A stretch of 64,000 nucleotides of DNA from Microbacterium indicum DSM 19969 (GCF_000422385.1 NZ_AULR01000001.1:62001-126000); one strand, 5' to 3'. Positions 37,935 to 47,188 are shown, numbered from the stretch's first letter. A program made the numbers and translations. The notes: generated by a model not told the origin, from the letters alone.

Positions 37935-39022
37935 CCGAGCGGATCCGCCAGGAGGCGGTCGAAGGCGATCTCGGCCGCGCCGATCAGCAGGCGGTGGCCC
38001 GCGAGGCGCGCGGCGTGCAGCTCGACGCGCTCGGCGGGGACGTCGAGCGCCTGCAGCCGCACGGCGCCGTCGAAGGCCGCGGCGTCGGCCGCGCGGAGAT
38101 CGGCGAGGAAGCCGCCGAGCACGATCACGCGCGGCGCGATGACGTTGACGGCGTTCGCGAGCGTCGAGGCGAGGATCCGGCGCTGCCGCGCGACCTCGTC
38201 ATCGGCCGCCCCGTCGGCCCGCGCGTCGAGGAGACGCTGGCGGTTGACCTCGTCCTCGAGCGCCGCCGTCTCGGTGCGGCGGTCGGCGGCGTCGACTGAG
38301 GCGCGGTTCTGCCCCCATTCGCCCGCGTACCCGTCGGCGCCGCCGATGATCCGGCCGCCGAGCACGAGCCCGCCGCCGATGCCGCTCGCGCCGCCGTTGA
38401 GGTAGACCATGTCGTCGACGCCGCGCGCGGCCCCGTAGAGGTGCTCGGCCCGCGCGCCCAGCGAGGCGTCGTTGCCGACGGCGACGGGGAGGCCCGTCGC
38501 GCGCGCGATCGGGCCCGCGACGTCGGCGTCGCGCCACCCGAGGTGCGGGGCGAGGCGCACGACGCCGTCCTCCGCGCGCACGAGCCCGGGCACCGCGACG
38601 CCCACGCCGACGACGCGCTCCGTGAGCGCCCACTCGGCGAGGACGCGGGCGACCGTCGCCGCGAGTGCCGCGGGATCCGCCGCCGCGGCCTCGCGGGTCT
38701 CGCGCCGGACCGCACCGCCGAACCCGACGGCCGCGATCTCGACGGCGTCGACCTCGGGGTTGACCCCGATCGCGACGACGCCCTCCGCGGGTACGACGAC
38801 GGGAGACGGGCGGCCGACGCGATGCGAGGGATCCGGGTCCCGCTCGACGACGAGGCCCGCGTCGGCGAGCGTCGACACGAGGTCGGCGACCGTCGACCGG
38901 TTGAGCCCCGTCTCGGCCGTGAGGACCGCGCGCGACCGCGGGCCGGAGTGGTGCACGAGACGCAGGATCTCGCCCAGGTTCCCCCGCCGCACCGCGTCGA
39001 GCCCGGCCATGCGCGTCGCCAT
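37931..39022 (-). CDS. ROK-family transcriptional regulator, zinc motif missing
   Basis: A 363-residue protein with an N-terminal winged helix (NLGEILRLVHHSGPRSRAVLTAETGLNRSTVADLVSTL) and a ROK sugar-kinase-like domain (GVGVAVPGLV, NGGASGIGGGLVLGG). The usual ROK zinc site (His plus CxCGxxGCxE) is absent: after GYAGEWGQ the sequence runs NRASVDAADRRTETAALEDEV with no Cys. The phosphate-binding and kinase Asp region is therefore likely regulatory only. ATG chosen for GGAGG 5 nt upstream. Target unknown; a sugar operon in this region is plausible. It overlaps the stop of the convergent lacI gene. Confidence 0.88.
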   Translation of the reverse strand: MATRMAGLDAVRRGNLGEILRLVHHSGPRSRAVLTAETGLNRSTVADLVSTLADAGLVVERDPDPSHRVGRPSPVVVPAEGVVAIGVNPEVDAVEIAAVGFGGAVRRETREAAAADPAALAATVARVLAEWALTERVVGVGVAVPGLVRAEDGVVRLAPHLGWRDADVAGPIARATGLPVAVGNDASLGARAEHLYGAARGVDDMVYLNGGASGIGGGLVLGGRIIGGADGYAGEWGQNRASVDAADRRTETAALEDEVNRQRLLDARADGAADDEVARQRRILASTLANAVNVIAPRVIVLGGFLADLRAADAAAFDGAVRLQALDVPAERVELHAARLAGHRLLIGAAEIAFDRLLADPLG

Positions 39023-39087
39023 GGCGCCCTCCATCCGATTTGTTGTCGTCTCCACGATATCGAATGCGGGCGCCGGGCGACGCGCGG

Positions 39088-39813
39088 TCACACGGCGGGG
39101 CGGGCCCCGAAGATCGCCTGCCCGACGCGCACGCAGTCGGATCCCTCGGCGACCGCGAGCGCGAAGTCGCCCGACATCCCCATCGACAGCTCGCCCGCGC
39201 CCGCGAGGCCCGCTTCCCGGGCGCGGTCGCGGATCCCGCGCAGCTCGCGGAAGCAGCCGCGCACGACGTCCTCGTCGGGGCTGTTCGCCGCGATCGTCAT
39301 GAAGCCGCGGAGGCGCAGCGAGGCGAAGTCGGGGAGGCGGCGCAGGACGTCCGGGACCTCGTCCGGCGCCAGGCCGAACTTCGAATCCTCGCCCGAGGTG
39401 TTGACCTGCACGAAGACGTCGAGCCCGCGGCCCGCCGCCTGGAGGCGCCGGTCGAGCGCCTCGGCGACGCGCAGGCTATCGAGTCCCTGGAACTCGCTCG
39501 CGACGGCCGCGACGTCACGCGCCTTGTTCGTCTGGAGGTGGCCGATGACGGCCCAGGCGACGCCGAGGTCCGCGAGCGCGTCGTGCTTGCGCACGGCCTC
39601 CTGCACCCTGTTCTCGGCGAGCTCGGTCGCGCCGGCCTCGGCCGCGAGCCGCAGCCGGTCGGGCTCGACGGTCTTGCTGACGGGCAGGAGGCGCACGGAT
39701 CCCGCCTCGCGCCCCGCGGCGAGCGCCGCCTCGTCGACCCGCGCGCGCACGGCGGCGAGGTTCTCGCGGAACTCGGCTGCGGTCTCGGGGCGCGCGTGGG
39801 GCGTGAACGGCAT
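39088..39813 (-). CDS. YggS/PROSC-family pyridoxal-phosphate homeostasis protein
   Basis: A 241-residue single-domain PLP-binding protein with an alanine-racemase-like TIM barrel that buffers free PLP. Motifs are LLPVSKTV (the PLP lysine), GENRVQE-like AENRVQEAV, WAVIGHLQTNKAR, VFVQVNTSGEDSKFG and LSMGMSGDFALAVAEGSDCVRVGQAIFG. In many actinobacteria it lies by ftsZ/sepF; here it is next to a ROK regulator. A TAGATT hexamer ends 6 nt before the ATG. Confidence 0.94.
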   Translation of the reverse strand: MPFTPHARPETAAEFRENLAAVRARVDEAALAAGREAGSVRLLPVSKTVEPDRLRLAAEAGATELAENRVQEAVRKHDALADLGVAWAVIGHLQTNKARDVAAVASEFQGLDSLRVAEALDRRLQAAGRGLDVFVQVNTSGEDSKFGLAPDEVPDVLRRLPDFASLRLRGFMTIAANSPDEDVVRGCFRELRGIRDRAREAGLAGAGELSMGMSGDFALAVAEGSDCVRVGQAIFGARPAV

Positions 39814-39819
39814 CCCTCG

Positions 39820-39825
39820 AATCTA
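39820..39825 (-). promoter_or_regulatory. -10-like TAGATT of the YggS gene
   Basis: TAGATT on the minus strand ends 6 nt before the ATG. Confidence 0.45.
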
Positions 39826-39844
39826 CCGGGGCGACTCCGGGCGA

Positions 39845-39850
39845 TAGCGT
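39845..39850 (+). promoter_or_regulatory. -10-like TAGCGT of the TauE/SafE gene
   Basis: TAGCGT ends 6 nt before the GTG start. Confidence 0.4.
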
Positions 39851-39856
39851 TGTCCG

Positions 39857-40597
39857 GTGCCGGATCTCTCCATCGTCGCCTGGGCCGCCCTCGCCGTCGG
39901 TGCCCTCTTCGTGGGCCTGTCCAAGGCCGCGCTCCCCGGGGCCAACACCCTCGCGATCGCCATCTTCGCGACGGTTCTGCCGGCGAAGGCCTCGACGGGC
40001 GCGCTCCTGCTGCTGCTCATCTGCGGAGACGTGCTGGCGCTCCTGATCCACCGCCGCCACGCGCGGTGGCGCGCCCTGATCCCCCTCATCCCCGCCGTCC
40101 TCGTCGGGGTCGTCGCGGGATCCGTGTTCCTCGCCGTCGCGAGCGACGCGTGGACGAAACGGCTGATCGGGGCCATCCTCCTCGTCGTGATCGGGATCAC
40201 GCTGTGGCGGCGCCGCCGCCCGGCGAAGACGGAGTCTCGGCCGGGCGGCCGCGCGATGGGGGCGGCCTACGGATCGCTCGGCGGGTTCACGACGATGGTC
40301 GCGAACGCCGGCGGCCCCGTCATGACGATGTACTTCCTCGCGATGCGCTTCCCCATGCGCGAGTTCCTCGGAACCGCCGCGTGGTTCTTCGCGGCCGTCA
40401 ACATCGCGAAGCTCCCCTTCTCGATCGGGCTCGGGATCATCCGCCCGCAGACCCTCCTCATGGACGCCGTGCTCGTCCCGGCGGTGCTGCTCGGCGCCTG
40501 GGCGGGCTGGGTCCTGCTCAAGCGCATGGATCAGCGCGTGTTCGAGATCGTCGTCACGGTACTGACCGTCATCGGCGCGGTGTACCTGCTCGTGTGA
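39857..40597 (+). CDS. TauE/SafE-family membrane permease
   Basis: A 246-residue inner-membrane protein with about eight helices in two similar halves, each with the family motif: GLSKAALPGANTLAIAIFATVLP in the first and GGFTTMVANAGGPVMTMYFL in the second. The family exports sulfonates, sulfite or related organic anions, but most members are uncharacterised. The GTG start has no ribosome site. Its last 29 nt overlap the 3' end of the convergent alpha-xylosidase gene. Confidence 0.9.
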   Translation: MPDLSIVAWAALAVGALFVGLSKAALPGANTLAIAIFATVLPAKASTGALLLLLICGDVLALLIHRRHARWRALIPLIPAVLVGVVAGSVFLAVASDAWTKRLIGAILLVVIGITLWRRRRPAKTESRPGGRAMGAAYGSLGGFTTMVANAGGPVMTMYFLAMRFPMREFLGTAAWFFAAVNIAKLPFSIGLGIIRPQTLLMDAVLVPAVLLGAWAGWVLLKRMDQRVFEIVVTVLTVIGAVYLLV

Positions 40598-42932
40598 GCG
40601 TCGCGGATCCGCCCTCTGACGCCGTCGCCTCTCCGCCGACGAACGCGGCCCGGAAGCCTGCGACGTCGGCCGACGTCACCGTGACCTCGTCGCCCCACGC
40701 GACCTCGAAGCGCCCCGTCCGCCCGTCGGGCGCCGTGACCTCGACGGTGCGGGTCCCCTCGCCCGCCGGCGACACGAGGACGAGCGGGTCCGCGAGGTAG
40801 TCGTACTCGGCGGAGTCGGCCGCGTCGCCCGTGACGACGACGCCGCCTGGACGCACGTACAGCGGCAGGCTGTCGAAGCCGTGGGTCTCGCGGATCCAGC
40901 GCCCTCCCGCCACCCGCTCGCCCGTGGCGAGCGCCGTCCACTCCCCCGACGGGAGCCAGAACTCGACCTCGCCGTCCTCCGAGAACACCGGCGCGACGAG
41001 CAGGTCGGGGCCGAGCAGGAACTGCCGGTCGACATAGGCCGCTGCGGGGTCGTCGGGGAACGCGAGCGCCATCGGCCGCATGACGGGCGCCCCCGTCTCG
41101 TGCGCCTCGCGGCCCGCCTGGAAGAGGTAGGGCATGAGCGAGAGCTTGAGCCGCGTGAACGCGCGCAGCGTCGACACGGCGCTCTGCGGGTCGGACTCGT
41201 CTCGCCCCTCGCGCTCGTCGAAGGGCCACGGCACGCGGTAGTTCTCGGATCCGTGCAGCCGGCTGTGGCTCGACAGCAGCCCGAACGCGACCCAGCGCTT
41301 GAACACGGCCGGATCGGGCATGCCCTCGAAGCCGCCGATGTCGTGGCTCCAGAACCCGAACCCGCTCATCGCGAGCGAGAGCCCGCCGCGCAGCGTCTCG
41401 GCCATCGACGCGAACGACGAGGTGTTGTCCCCGCCCCAGTGCACCGGCATGCGCTGGCCGCCCGCCGTGGCCGAGCGCGCGAACACGACGGCGTCGCCCT
41501 CGCCGCGCTCCTCCCGCAGCACCTCGAAGACCGCCTCGTTGTAGCGCTGCGCGTAGAGGTTGTGCATGCGCTCGGGGTCGGAGCCGTCGGCGTAGACGAC
41601 GTCGACGGGGATCCGCTCGCCAAAGTCGGTCTTGAACGCGTCGACCCCCTGCCGCACGAGGCGGCGCAGGTGATCCTGGTACCAGCGGGTCGCGTCGGGG
41701 TTCGTGAAGTCGACGATCGCCATGCCCGCCTGCCACATGTCCCACTGCCACACCGATCCGTCGGGCCGCGTGAGGAAGTAGCCCCGCTCGCGGCCCTCGG
41801 CGAACAGCGGCGAGCGCTGTCCGATGTACGGGTTGATCCACACGCACACGCGCTGCCCCTTGTCGTGCAGCCGGGCGAGCATCCCGTCCGGGTCCGGGAA
41901 GACCCGCGGATCCCAGGTGAAGTCGCTCCAGTTGAACTCGCGCATCCAGAAGCAGTCGAAGTGGAAGACGTCGAGGGGGATGTCGCGGTCGCGCATGCCG
42001 TCGATGAAGGCGTTCACGGTCGCCTCGTCGTAGTCGGTCGTGAAGCTCGTGGAGAGCCACAGCCCGTACGACCACGCGGGGACGGCGGCGGGGCGGCCCG
42101 TCAGCGCCGTGTACCGCTCGAGCACGCCGGCCGGCGTCCCGCCTCCGATCACGAAGTACGAGAGCTGCTCCCCCGAGACCGAGAACTGCACGCGCTCGAC
42201 GACCTCGGATCCGATCTCGAACGACACGTGGCCCGGGTCGTCGACGAGCACGCCGTATCCGCGGTTCGTGAGGTAGAACGGCACGCTCTTGTAGGCCTGC
42301 TCGCTCGACGTCCCGCCGTCGGCGTTCCAGATGTCGACCGTCTGCCCGTTCTTCACGAGCGGGCCGAAGCGTTCGCCGAGCCCGTAGACGACCTCGCCGA
42401 CGCCGAGGTCGAGCTGCTCGTGCACGAAGGTGCCTGAGGCGGGGCGCGAGGTCTCGGCCCCCGCCTGTGCCGTGACGCCGCCGTCGAGGACGGCGGACGG
42501 ATCCGTGCGGACGTAGCCGATCGACTTCTCGCCGCTCGACGTCAGGATGCGGCCCGTCTCGGCGTCGCGGAACACGAGGCTCCACGGCGCGCCGCGCCGG
42601 ATGGTCGCCGTGACGCCGCCGCTCGTGAGCGTCGCCTCCTCGTCGCCGATCGCGATGCGCCCGTGGCCCTCCTCCGCGCCGGGCAGCTCGAAGCTCGTGC
42701 GCCGCCTGGCTCCGTCGTGGTGCACGATCCGGACGCCGATCACGCCCGGGAGAGGCGACGAGAGCGCGACCGTCAGGACGGGGCGGTTGAGGGTGTCGCC
42801 GCGCCGCGAGATCACGGACGTCGGGACGGTGGCGTACAGCACGCCGCCCTCGCTCCACGCGTCGTACGCCTCGCGCCCGTAGAGCGCGTCGACGCCCGGC
42901 CGCAGCTTCCAGAATCCGTCGGTGAACTTCAT
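40569..42932 (-). CDS. Alpha-xylosidase, GH31 (YicI type)
   Basis: A 787-residue cytoplasmic glycosidase that releases alpha-linked xylose from the non-reducing end of isoprimeverose and xyloglucan oligosaccharides. Family GH31 nucleophile region is FKTDFGERIPVD with the YicI-specific GER, and the preceding DCFWMREFNWSDFTWDP also matches YicI (772 residues). The sequence HNLYAQRYNEAVFE and RSATAGGQRMPVHWGGD continue the pattern. There is no signal peptide. Its ATG overlaps the permease stop by one base (TAATG). Coupling to an ABC importer and proximity to xylA/xylB give uptake, xylose release and xylose catabolism. Confidence 0.92.
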   Translation of the reverse strand: MKFTDGFWKLRPGVDALYGREAYDAWSEGGVLYATVPTSVISRRGDTLNRPVLTVALSSPLPGVIGVRIVHHDGARRRTSFELPGAEEGHGRIAIGDEEATLTSGGVTATIRRGAPWSLVFRDAETGRILTSSGEKSIGYVRTDPSAVLDGGVTAQAGAETSRPASGTFVHEQLDLGVGEVVYGLGERFGPLVKNGQTVDIWNADGGTSSEQAYKSVPFYLTNRGYGVLVDDPGHVSFEIGSEVVERVQFSVSGEQLSYFVIGGGTPAGVLERYTALTGRPAAVPAWSYGLWLSTSFTTDYDEATVNAFIDGMRDRDIPLDVFHFDCFWMREFNWSDFTWDPRVFPDPDGMLARLHDKGQRVCVWINPYIGQRSPLFAEGRERGYFLTRPDGSVWQWDMWQAGMAIVDFTNPDATRWYQDHLRRLVRQGVDAFKTDFGERIPVDVVYADGSDPERMHNLYAQRYNEAVFEVLREERGEGDAVVFARSATAGGQRMPVHWGGDNTSSFASMAETLRGGLSLAMSGFGFWSHDIGGFEGMPDPAVFKRWVAFGLLSSHSRLHGSENYRVPWPFDEREGRDESDPQSAVSTLRAFTRLKLSLMPYLFQAGREAHETGAPVMRPMALAFPDDPAAAYVDRQFLLGPDLLVAPVFSEDGEVEFWLPSGEWTALATGERVAGGRWIRETHGFDSLPLYVRPGGVVVTGDAADSAEYDYLADPLVLVSPAGEGTRTVEVTAPDGRTGRFEVAWGDEVTVTSADVAGFRAAFVGGEATASEGGSATLTRAGTPRR

Positions 42933-43807
42933 TACTTGACTGCCCCTGCTGTGATGCCGCGTGAGAGCGTGCGCTGGAAGATGAGGAAGAAGACGAGCGT
43001 CGGGATGAGGCCGAGGAGCGCCGAGGCGCTCGTCGTCGTGACGTCCATGAGCCTGTCGCCCTGGAGCACGCTGACCGCGACGGGGACCGTCTGGTTGTCG
43101 TTCGAGATGAGGAACGTCAGCGGGATGAGGAACTCGTTCCACGTCCAGATGAAGAAGAACACCATGAGGACGCCGAGCGTCGGGCGGCTGATCGGGAACA
43201 CGACCTGCCACAGCGCGCGCCACCGCCCCGCGCCGTCGAGCGACGCCGCCTCGAGGATCTCCTTCGGGAAGGTGCCGAACACGCTCGCGAGCAGGTAGGT
43301 GCCGAAGGCGCTCTGGATCACGACGAAGGTGACGATCACCGACCACACGTTGTCGTACAGGCCGACCGCCCGGAAGATCGAGTAGAGGGGGTAGAGCAGG
43401 ACCTCCTGCGGGAGCATGTTCGCGAGCAGGAACACGAGGATCAGCGGGACCCGCCCCTTGACGCGCCCGATCCCGATCGCGAACGCGTTGAGCACCGAGA
43501 CGATCACCGCGATGACCGCGACGACGCCCGCGATGAAGAAGCTGTTCCAGAGCTTCTGCCCGAACGCGACCCGGTTCCAGAAGCTCACGATCCCGTCGAA
43601 GTACAGGCCGCTCGGCAGGTCGAGCGGGCCGCCCGACGCGTAGTCGGCCGGCGACTTGAACGAGTTGATGAGGATCACGAGGAACGGGAAGACGACGACG
43701 AGCGCGCCGACCGCGACGAGGGCGAGGACTATCCAGTCGCCCGGCGTGCGCCTCCTGCGGTTGCGGGGCGCGCGCCCCGGCGAGACGAGGGTTGCTGTCG
43801 CGCTCAT
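42932..43807 (-). CDS. Carbohydrate ABC transporter permease, MalG type (xyloside module)
   Basis: A 291-residue CUT1 permease with six helices and the EAA loop EILEAASLDGAGRWRALWQVVFPISRPTLG. It overlaps the MalF-type gene by one base (TGATG) and the alpha-xylosidase gene by one base (TAATG), so the four-gene operon is tightly coupled. The ATPase is again missing and presumably shared. Confidence 0.93.
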   Translation of the reverse strand: MSATATLVSPGRAPRNRRRRTPGDWIVLALVAVGALVVVFPFLVILINSFKSPADYASGGPLDLPSGLYFDGIVSFWNRVAFGQKLWNSFFIAGVVAVIAVIVSVLNAFAIGIGRVKGRVPLILVFLLANMLPQEVLLYPLYSIFRAVGLYDNVWSVIVTFVVIQSAFGTYLLASVFGTFPKEILEAASLDGAGRWRALWQVVFPISRPTLGVLMVFFFIWTWNEFLIPLTFLISNDNQTVPVAVSVLQGDRLMDVTTTSASALLGLIPTLVFFLIFQRTLSRGITAGAVK

Positions 43808-44712
43808 CAGCGCTCACTCTCCTTCCGCTCGGCGCGGTTCTGCGCCCAGACGAACACGATCGACACGGCGACGATCACGATGGTCAGCGCCGTCGCGATC
43901 GCGGCGCCGTAGCCCACCTGCTGGCTCTGGAAGAACTGGCTGTAGGCGTAGTAGCTCGGCACGGTCGTCGCGAAGTTCGGCCCGCCGCCCGTCAGCGCGT
44001 ACACCGGCCCGAAGACCTTCAACGCCGCGATCGTGCAGGTCAGCGCGACGACGAACACCTCGGGCCGGATCATGGGCAGCGTGATCGCGCCGAAGCGGCG
44101 GAACCAGCCCGCGCCGTCGATCTCGGCGGCCTCGTACAGCTCGGGGTCCACGCGCTCGAGCGCCGCCATGAAGATCACGATGGGGTAGCCGATCTGCACC
44201 CACACGAGCACGACCATGATGCTCCCGAGGGCGGTCGACGGGTCGCCGAGCCAGTTGCCCGCGAGCGAGCCGAGCCCGATCGCCTCGAGGATCGTGTTGA
44301 GCGCGCCGTTCTCGGGGCGGAGGATCCACCCGATCACGATCGCCGCGATGACCGAGGGCAGGATCTGCGGAAGGTAGTACGTCGCGCGGAAGAAGCTCGC
44401 GAGGCGGCCGCCGAACTTCCGGCCGACGACGTCGAACATCGCGGCCGCGAGCACGAGCCCGAGGATCGTCGGCGCGATCACCATCGCGAGGATCATCGCG
44501 ATCGAGTTGCGGAACGACAGCCAGAAGCGCTGGTCCTGGAAGAGGGCGATCCAGTTGTCGAGCCCCGACCACCGGGGCGCCACGACGCCCCGGTAGTCGG
44601 TGAAGCTCAGGTACACGTTCCACACGAGCGGCACGATGATGATCACCGTCAGGAGGAACAGTCCGGGCAGCAGGTACCACCAGTAGCTGCGGCCGGCGAG
44701 GACGGGCTTCAT
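43807..44712 (-). CDS. Carbohydrate ABC transporter permease, MalF type (xyloside module)
   Basis: A 301-residue membrane partner with six helices and the EAA loop ELYEAAEIDGAGWFRRFGAITLPMIRP. It starts 4 nt after the binding-protein stop. Confidence 0.93.
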   Translation of the reverse strand: MKPVLAGRSYWWYLLPGLFLLTVIIIVPLVWNVYLSFTDYRGVVAPRWSGLDNWIALFQDQRFWLSFRNSIAMILAMVIAPTILGLVLAAAMFDVVGRKFGGRLASFFRATYYLPQILPSVIAAIVIGWILRPENGALNTILEAIGLGSLAGNWLGDPSTALGSIMVVLVWVQIGYPIVIFMAALERVDPELYEAAEIDGAGWFRRFGAITLPMIRPEVFVVALTCTIAALKVFGPVYALTGGGPNFATTVPSYYAYSQFFQSQQVGYGAAIATALTIVIVAVSIVFVWAQNRAERKESER

Positions 44713-44716
44713 GCGG

Positions 44717-46000
44717 TCAGCCCTGGGCGGGGATGCCCGCGGCGTAGTCGGATCCGACCTGCTCCTGCATCTGCTCGGGCGTCAGGGTGCCGTTGAGCAG
44801 CCCCTGGAGCCCCGCGTTGAGCTCGTCGTAGAACGTCGGCGTCGGCCAGTCGGGGTAGAAGCCCAGGCCGTCACGGTCGAGCAGCGTGTTGAAGTTCTCG
44901 GTCAGCGACGCGACGTCCTCGTTCGTGAGATCGGCCTCGTCGGCGTTCACGGGGACGCCGCCGTTGTCCGCGAGGATCGCCTGGATCTCGGGGCGCAGCG
45001 TGATGTCGATGAACTGGGCGGCGAGGTCCTTGTCGCCCGAGCGCTCGGGGATGACCCAGATGTTGCCCGACGAGCCCGGCGCCATGTCGGAGCCCGGGAA
45101 GAGGAACGTGCCCCACCCGTGGTCGGTCTCGTCGAGGAAGCGGCCGTACCACCAGCTGCCCGAGACGAACATCGGGTACGTCCCGTTGATGAAGCCGGTT
45201 CCCGCGTCCTCCGCGAGCAGGCCCGTCGCGTCGGGCGAGACGTAACCCGCGTCGACCCAGTCGGCGAGGGTCTCGGTCGCGTAGCTGATCTCGGGGCCCT
45301 GGAAGTCGACGGGGTTCTCGTAGAGCTGGTAGTCGTCGACCCACTGGCGGTCGGCCTGGCTCAGCGCGAGCTGGTACCAGAGCTGGCCGAGGGGGTACTC
45401 CGACGCCGCCTCCGCGAGCGGCGTGACGCCCTGGTCGGCGAACGCCTGCATGACGTCCTCGAGCTCGTCGACGGTCGTCGGGACCTCGAGCCCGTACTCG
45501 TCGAACATGTCGGTGTTGTAGTACACCTGCACGTACTCGCCGTAGGTCGGGACCCCGTACCAGGATCCGGATCCCATGACCCCGTCCTCGTCGTAGCGCG
45601 CCGTCGTCTGGATCGACGGCGCGAGGGTGTCGTCCCACCCGTACTCGTCGACGTAGTCGTCGAGCGGGGCGAGGAGGCCCTGGCTCGCGAGGAGGCCCGC
45701 CGTCGCGTTGCCCTTGTTGTACTCGAGCAGGTCGGGGGCCTCGTCCGAGTTGAGCACCTGGCTCGCCGTCTGGCGGATCTGCTCGAAGCTCCGCTCCTCG
45801 AACTCGACGGTCGCGCCCGTCTCCTCCTCGAAGATCTCGATCGCCCTGTTCCAGGCGATGCCCATCGCTGAGTTGTCGCCCTCGTAGTGCCAGAGCGTCA
45901 GCACGCCGTCCGATTCCTGTGCCTGCGAGCCGCAGCCCGCGAGCGCCGCGATCGCGAGCGCACTCGCGCCCACCGCAGCCGTGATCCGTCGCATCCTCAT
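44717..46000 (-). CDS. Sugar-binding lipoprotein of the ABC importer (xyloside module)
   Basis: A 427-residue extracellular binding protein. MRMRRITAAVGASALAIAALAGC is a lipoprotein signal with lipobox LAGC; VLTLWHYEGDNSAMGIAWNRAIEIFEEETG is the start of the mature CUT1 fold. Unusually acidic surface and many Trp/Tyr (GSWWYGRF, PDWPTPTFYDEL) suit oligosaccharide stacking. AAGGAGGT is a strong ribosome site. First gene of the operon with two permeases and alpha-xylosidase; a TCGAAGCGCTTCGA operator lies upstream. Ligand likely a xyloglucan-derived oligosaccharide or isoprimeverose. Confidence 0.93.
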   Translation of the reverse strand: MRMRRITAAVGASALAIAALAGCGSQAQESDGVLTLWHYEGDNSAMGIAWNRAIEIFEEETGATVEFEERSFEQIRQTASQVLNSDEAPDLLEYNKGNATAGLLASQGLLAPLDDYVDEYGWDDTLAPSIQTTARYDEDGVMGSGSWYGVPTYGEYVQVYYNTDMFDEYGLEVPTTVDELEDVMQAFADQGVTPLAEAASEYPLGQLWYQLALSQADRQWVDDYQLYENPVDFQGPEISYATETLADWVDAGYVSPDATGLLAEDAGTGFINGTYPMFVSGSWWYGRFLDETDHGWGTFLFPGSDMAPGSSGNIWVIPERSGDKDLAAQFIDITLRPEIQAILADNGGVPVNADEADLTNEDVASLTENFNTLLDRDGLGFYPDWPTPTFYDELNAGLQGLLNGTLTPEQMQEQVGSDYAAGIPAQG

Positions 46001-46020
46001 GTCCTGCTACCTCCTTGTAG

Positions 46021-46035
46021 CCGGGCCTCGCCCGG
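46021..46035. other. Leader hairpin before the xyloside importer
   Basis: CCGGGC-ctc-GCCCGG forms a perfect 6-bp stem just upstream of the ribosome site of the binding-protein gene. It may stabilise the mRNA or affect translation. Confidence 0.35.
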
Positions 46036-46052
46036 TCGATTCGTCGTCATTG

Positions 46053-46066
46053 TCGAAGCGCTTCGA
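46053..46066. promoter_or_regulatory. LacI-family operator (importer side of the xylose regulon)
   Basis: TCGAAGCGCTTCGA, a perfect 14-bp palindrome, lies 53 nt before the binding-protein start. The same sequence occurs between the lacI and xylA genes. Confidence 0.8.
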
Positions 46067-46094
46067 TTGTGCGGCGCGATAGCCGCTCTGCGGA

Positions 46095-47102
46095 TCAGTC
46101 CCTCGGCATCACCGACCCGCGATCGACGTACTCGGGCTCGATGAGCAGCGGGTCCCCCGCCGGCGCGCCCTCGATCGCGGCGACGACCGATTCGACGGCG
46201 ACGCGGCACAGGCGCTCGATGGGGTGGACGATCCCGCTCAGCGGCGTCTCGAGCGCGCCGGGGTCGTAGCTCGCGCCCGCGGCGACGAGCGAGAGGTCGC
46301 CCGGGATCGACACGCCGCGCTCGACGAGGCGGCGCTCGGCCTCCTCGACGACGGGCTCGTTCGAGTGGAAGATGACGCCCGTGACGCCGGCGGGATCGTC
46401 GAGGAGCGCGTCGATCGCGCGCGCCCCGGATCCCCGAGCGAGCTCGGCCCACCGGCGCACGATCCGCACGCCGCGCTCCTCGGCCGCGGCCGTGAGCCCC
46501 GCCTCGAAGCGCGCGATGAAGCCCTGCCGGCGATCGACGTATCCGTGCGGGTGCCCGACGACCCCGACGGTGTCGTGGCCCGCGTCGGCGAGCCGCTCGA
46601 GCGCGATGCGCCCCGTGGCCTCGAAGTCGAGGTCGGCCCGCGGAAGGCCGTCGGCGCCCTGCGGATACCCGATGAGCGAGGTCGGCACGCCGATCTCGCG
46701 GACGAGGTCGACGCGCTCGTCGACCTCGGCGATGCCCATCGCGACGACGCCGTCGACGAGAGCCGTCGACGCGACGCGCTGGATGCCGCTCACCTCGTCG
46801 TCGGTCGCGAGCAGCAGGACGTCGTAGTCGTGATCCCGCGCCGCCTGCACGACGGCCTGCACGAAGCGCATGTGCGTCGGCATGTGGCCGTCCTCGTGCA
46901 GCGGCGCGCTGAGAGCGAGGATGTTCGTGCGCGATCCGGCGAGCATGCGCGCAGCCGCATGGGGCCGGTAGCCGAGCGAGCGGATGGCGTCCTCGATCCG
47001 CGCCTTCGTGTCGGACGAGATCGCCCTCTTGCCGGAGAGCGCGTACGACACCGTGCTGATCGACACGCCCGCGGCCCGCGCCACATCGCTGATCGTCGCC
47101 AC
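46095..47102 (-). CDS. LacI-family repressor of the xylose/xyloside regulon
   Basis: A 335-residue regulator. N-terminal HTH and hinge: [54 protein letters not shown]. The effector domain follows ([42 protein letters not shown]). The GTG start has GAGGAG upstream. It sits between the importer operon (same strand, 94 nt downstream) and the divergent xylA/xylB, and the same 14-bp palindrome is found on both sides. Two copies lie at its own predicted transcription start, implying autorepression. Xylose is the likely inducer. It could also read through into the importer operon. Confidence 0.92.
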   Translation of the reverse strand: MATISDVARAAGVSISTVSYALSGKRAISSDTKARIEDAIRSLGYRPHAAARMLAGSRTNILALSAPLHEDGHMPTHMRFVQAVVQAARDHDYDVLLLATDDEVSGIQRVASTALVDGVVAMGIAEVDERVDLVREIGVPTSLIGYPQGADGLPRADLDFEATGRIALERLADAGHDTVGVVGHPHGYVDRRQGFIARFEAGLTAAAEERGVRIVRRWAELARGSGARAIDALLDDPAGVTGVIFHSNEPVVEEAERRLVERGVSIPGDLSLVAAGASYDPGALETPLSGIVHPIERLCRVAVESVVAAIEGAPAGDPLLIEPEYVDRGSVMPRD

Positions 47103-47126
47103 TCTCGCCTCCTCGCGGTCCCGGAC

Positions 47127-47140
47127 TCGAAGCGCTTCGA
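47127..47140. promoter_or_regulatory. LacI-family operator, copy 1 between lacI and xylA
   Basis: TCGAAGCGCTTCGA, identical to the copy before the importer operon. It lies just downstream of the predicted lacI transcription start, in position to block that promoter. Confidence 0.8.
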
Positions 47141-47142
47141 CG

Positions 47143-47156
47143 TCGATGCGCTTCGA
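47143..47156. promoter_or_regulatory. LacI-family operator, copy 2 (one mismatch)
   Basis: TCGATGCGCTTCGA differs from the perfect palindrome by one base and is centred 16 bp from copy 1. It covers the predicted lacI transcription start. Paired sites suggest cooperative binding. Confidence 0.65.
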
Positions 47157-47158
47157 CG

Positions 47159-47188
47159 ACCATATGGGTACGTCGAGCCCGTTGTCAA
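47159..47188 (-). promoter_or_regulatory. Promoter of the lacI-family repressor gene
   Basis: On the minus strand TTGACA (complement of 47183-47188), an 18-nt spacer and TATGGT (complement of 47159-47164). The -35 shares bases with the xylA -35 in TTGTCAA. Confidence 0.6.
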
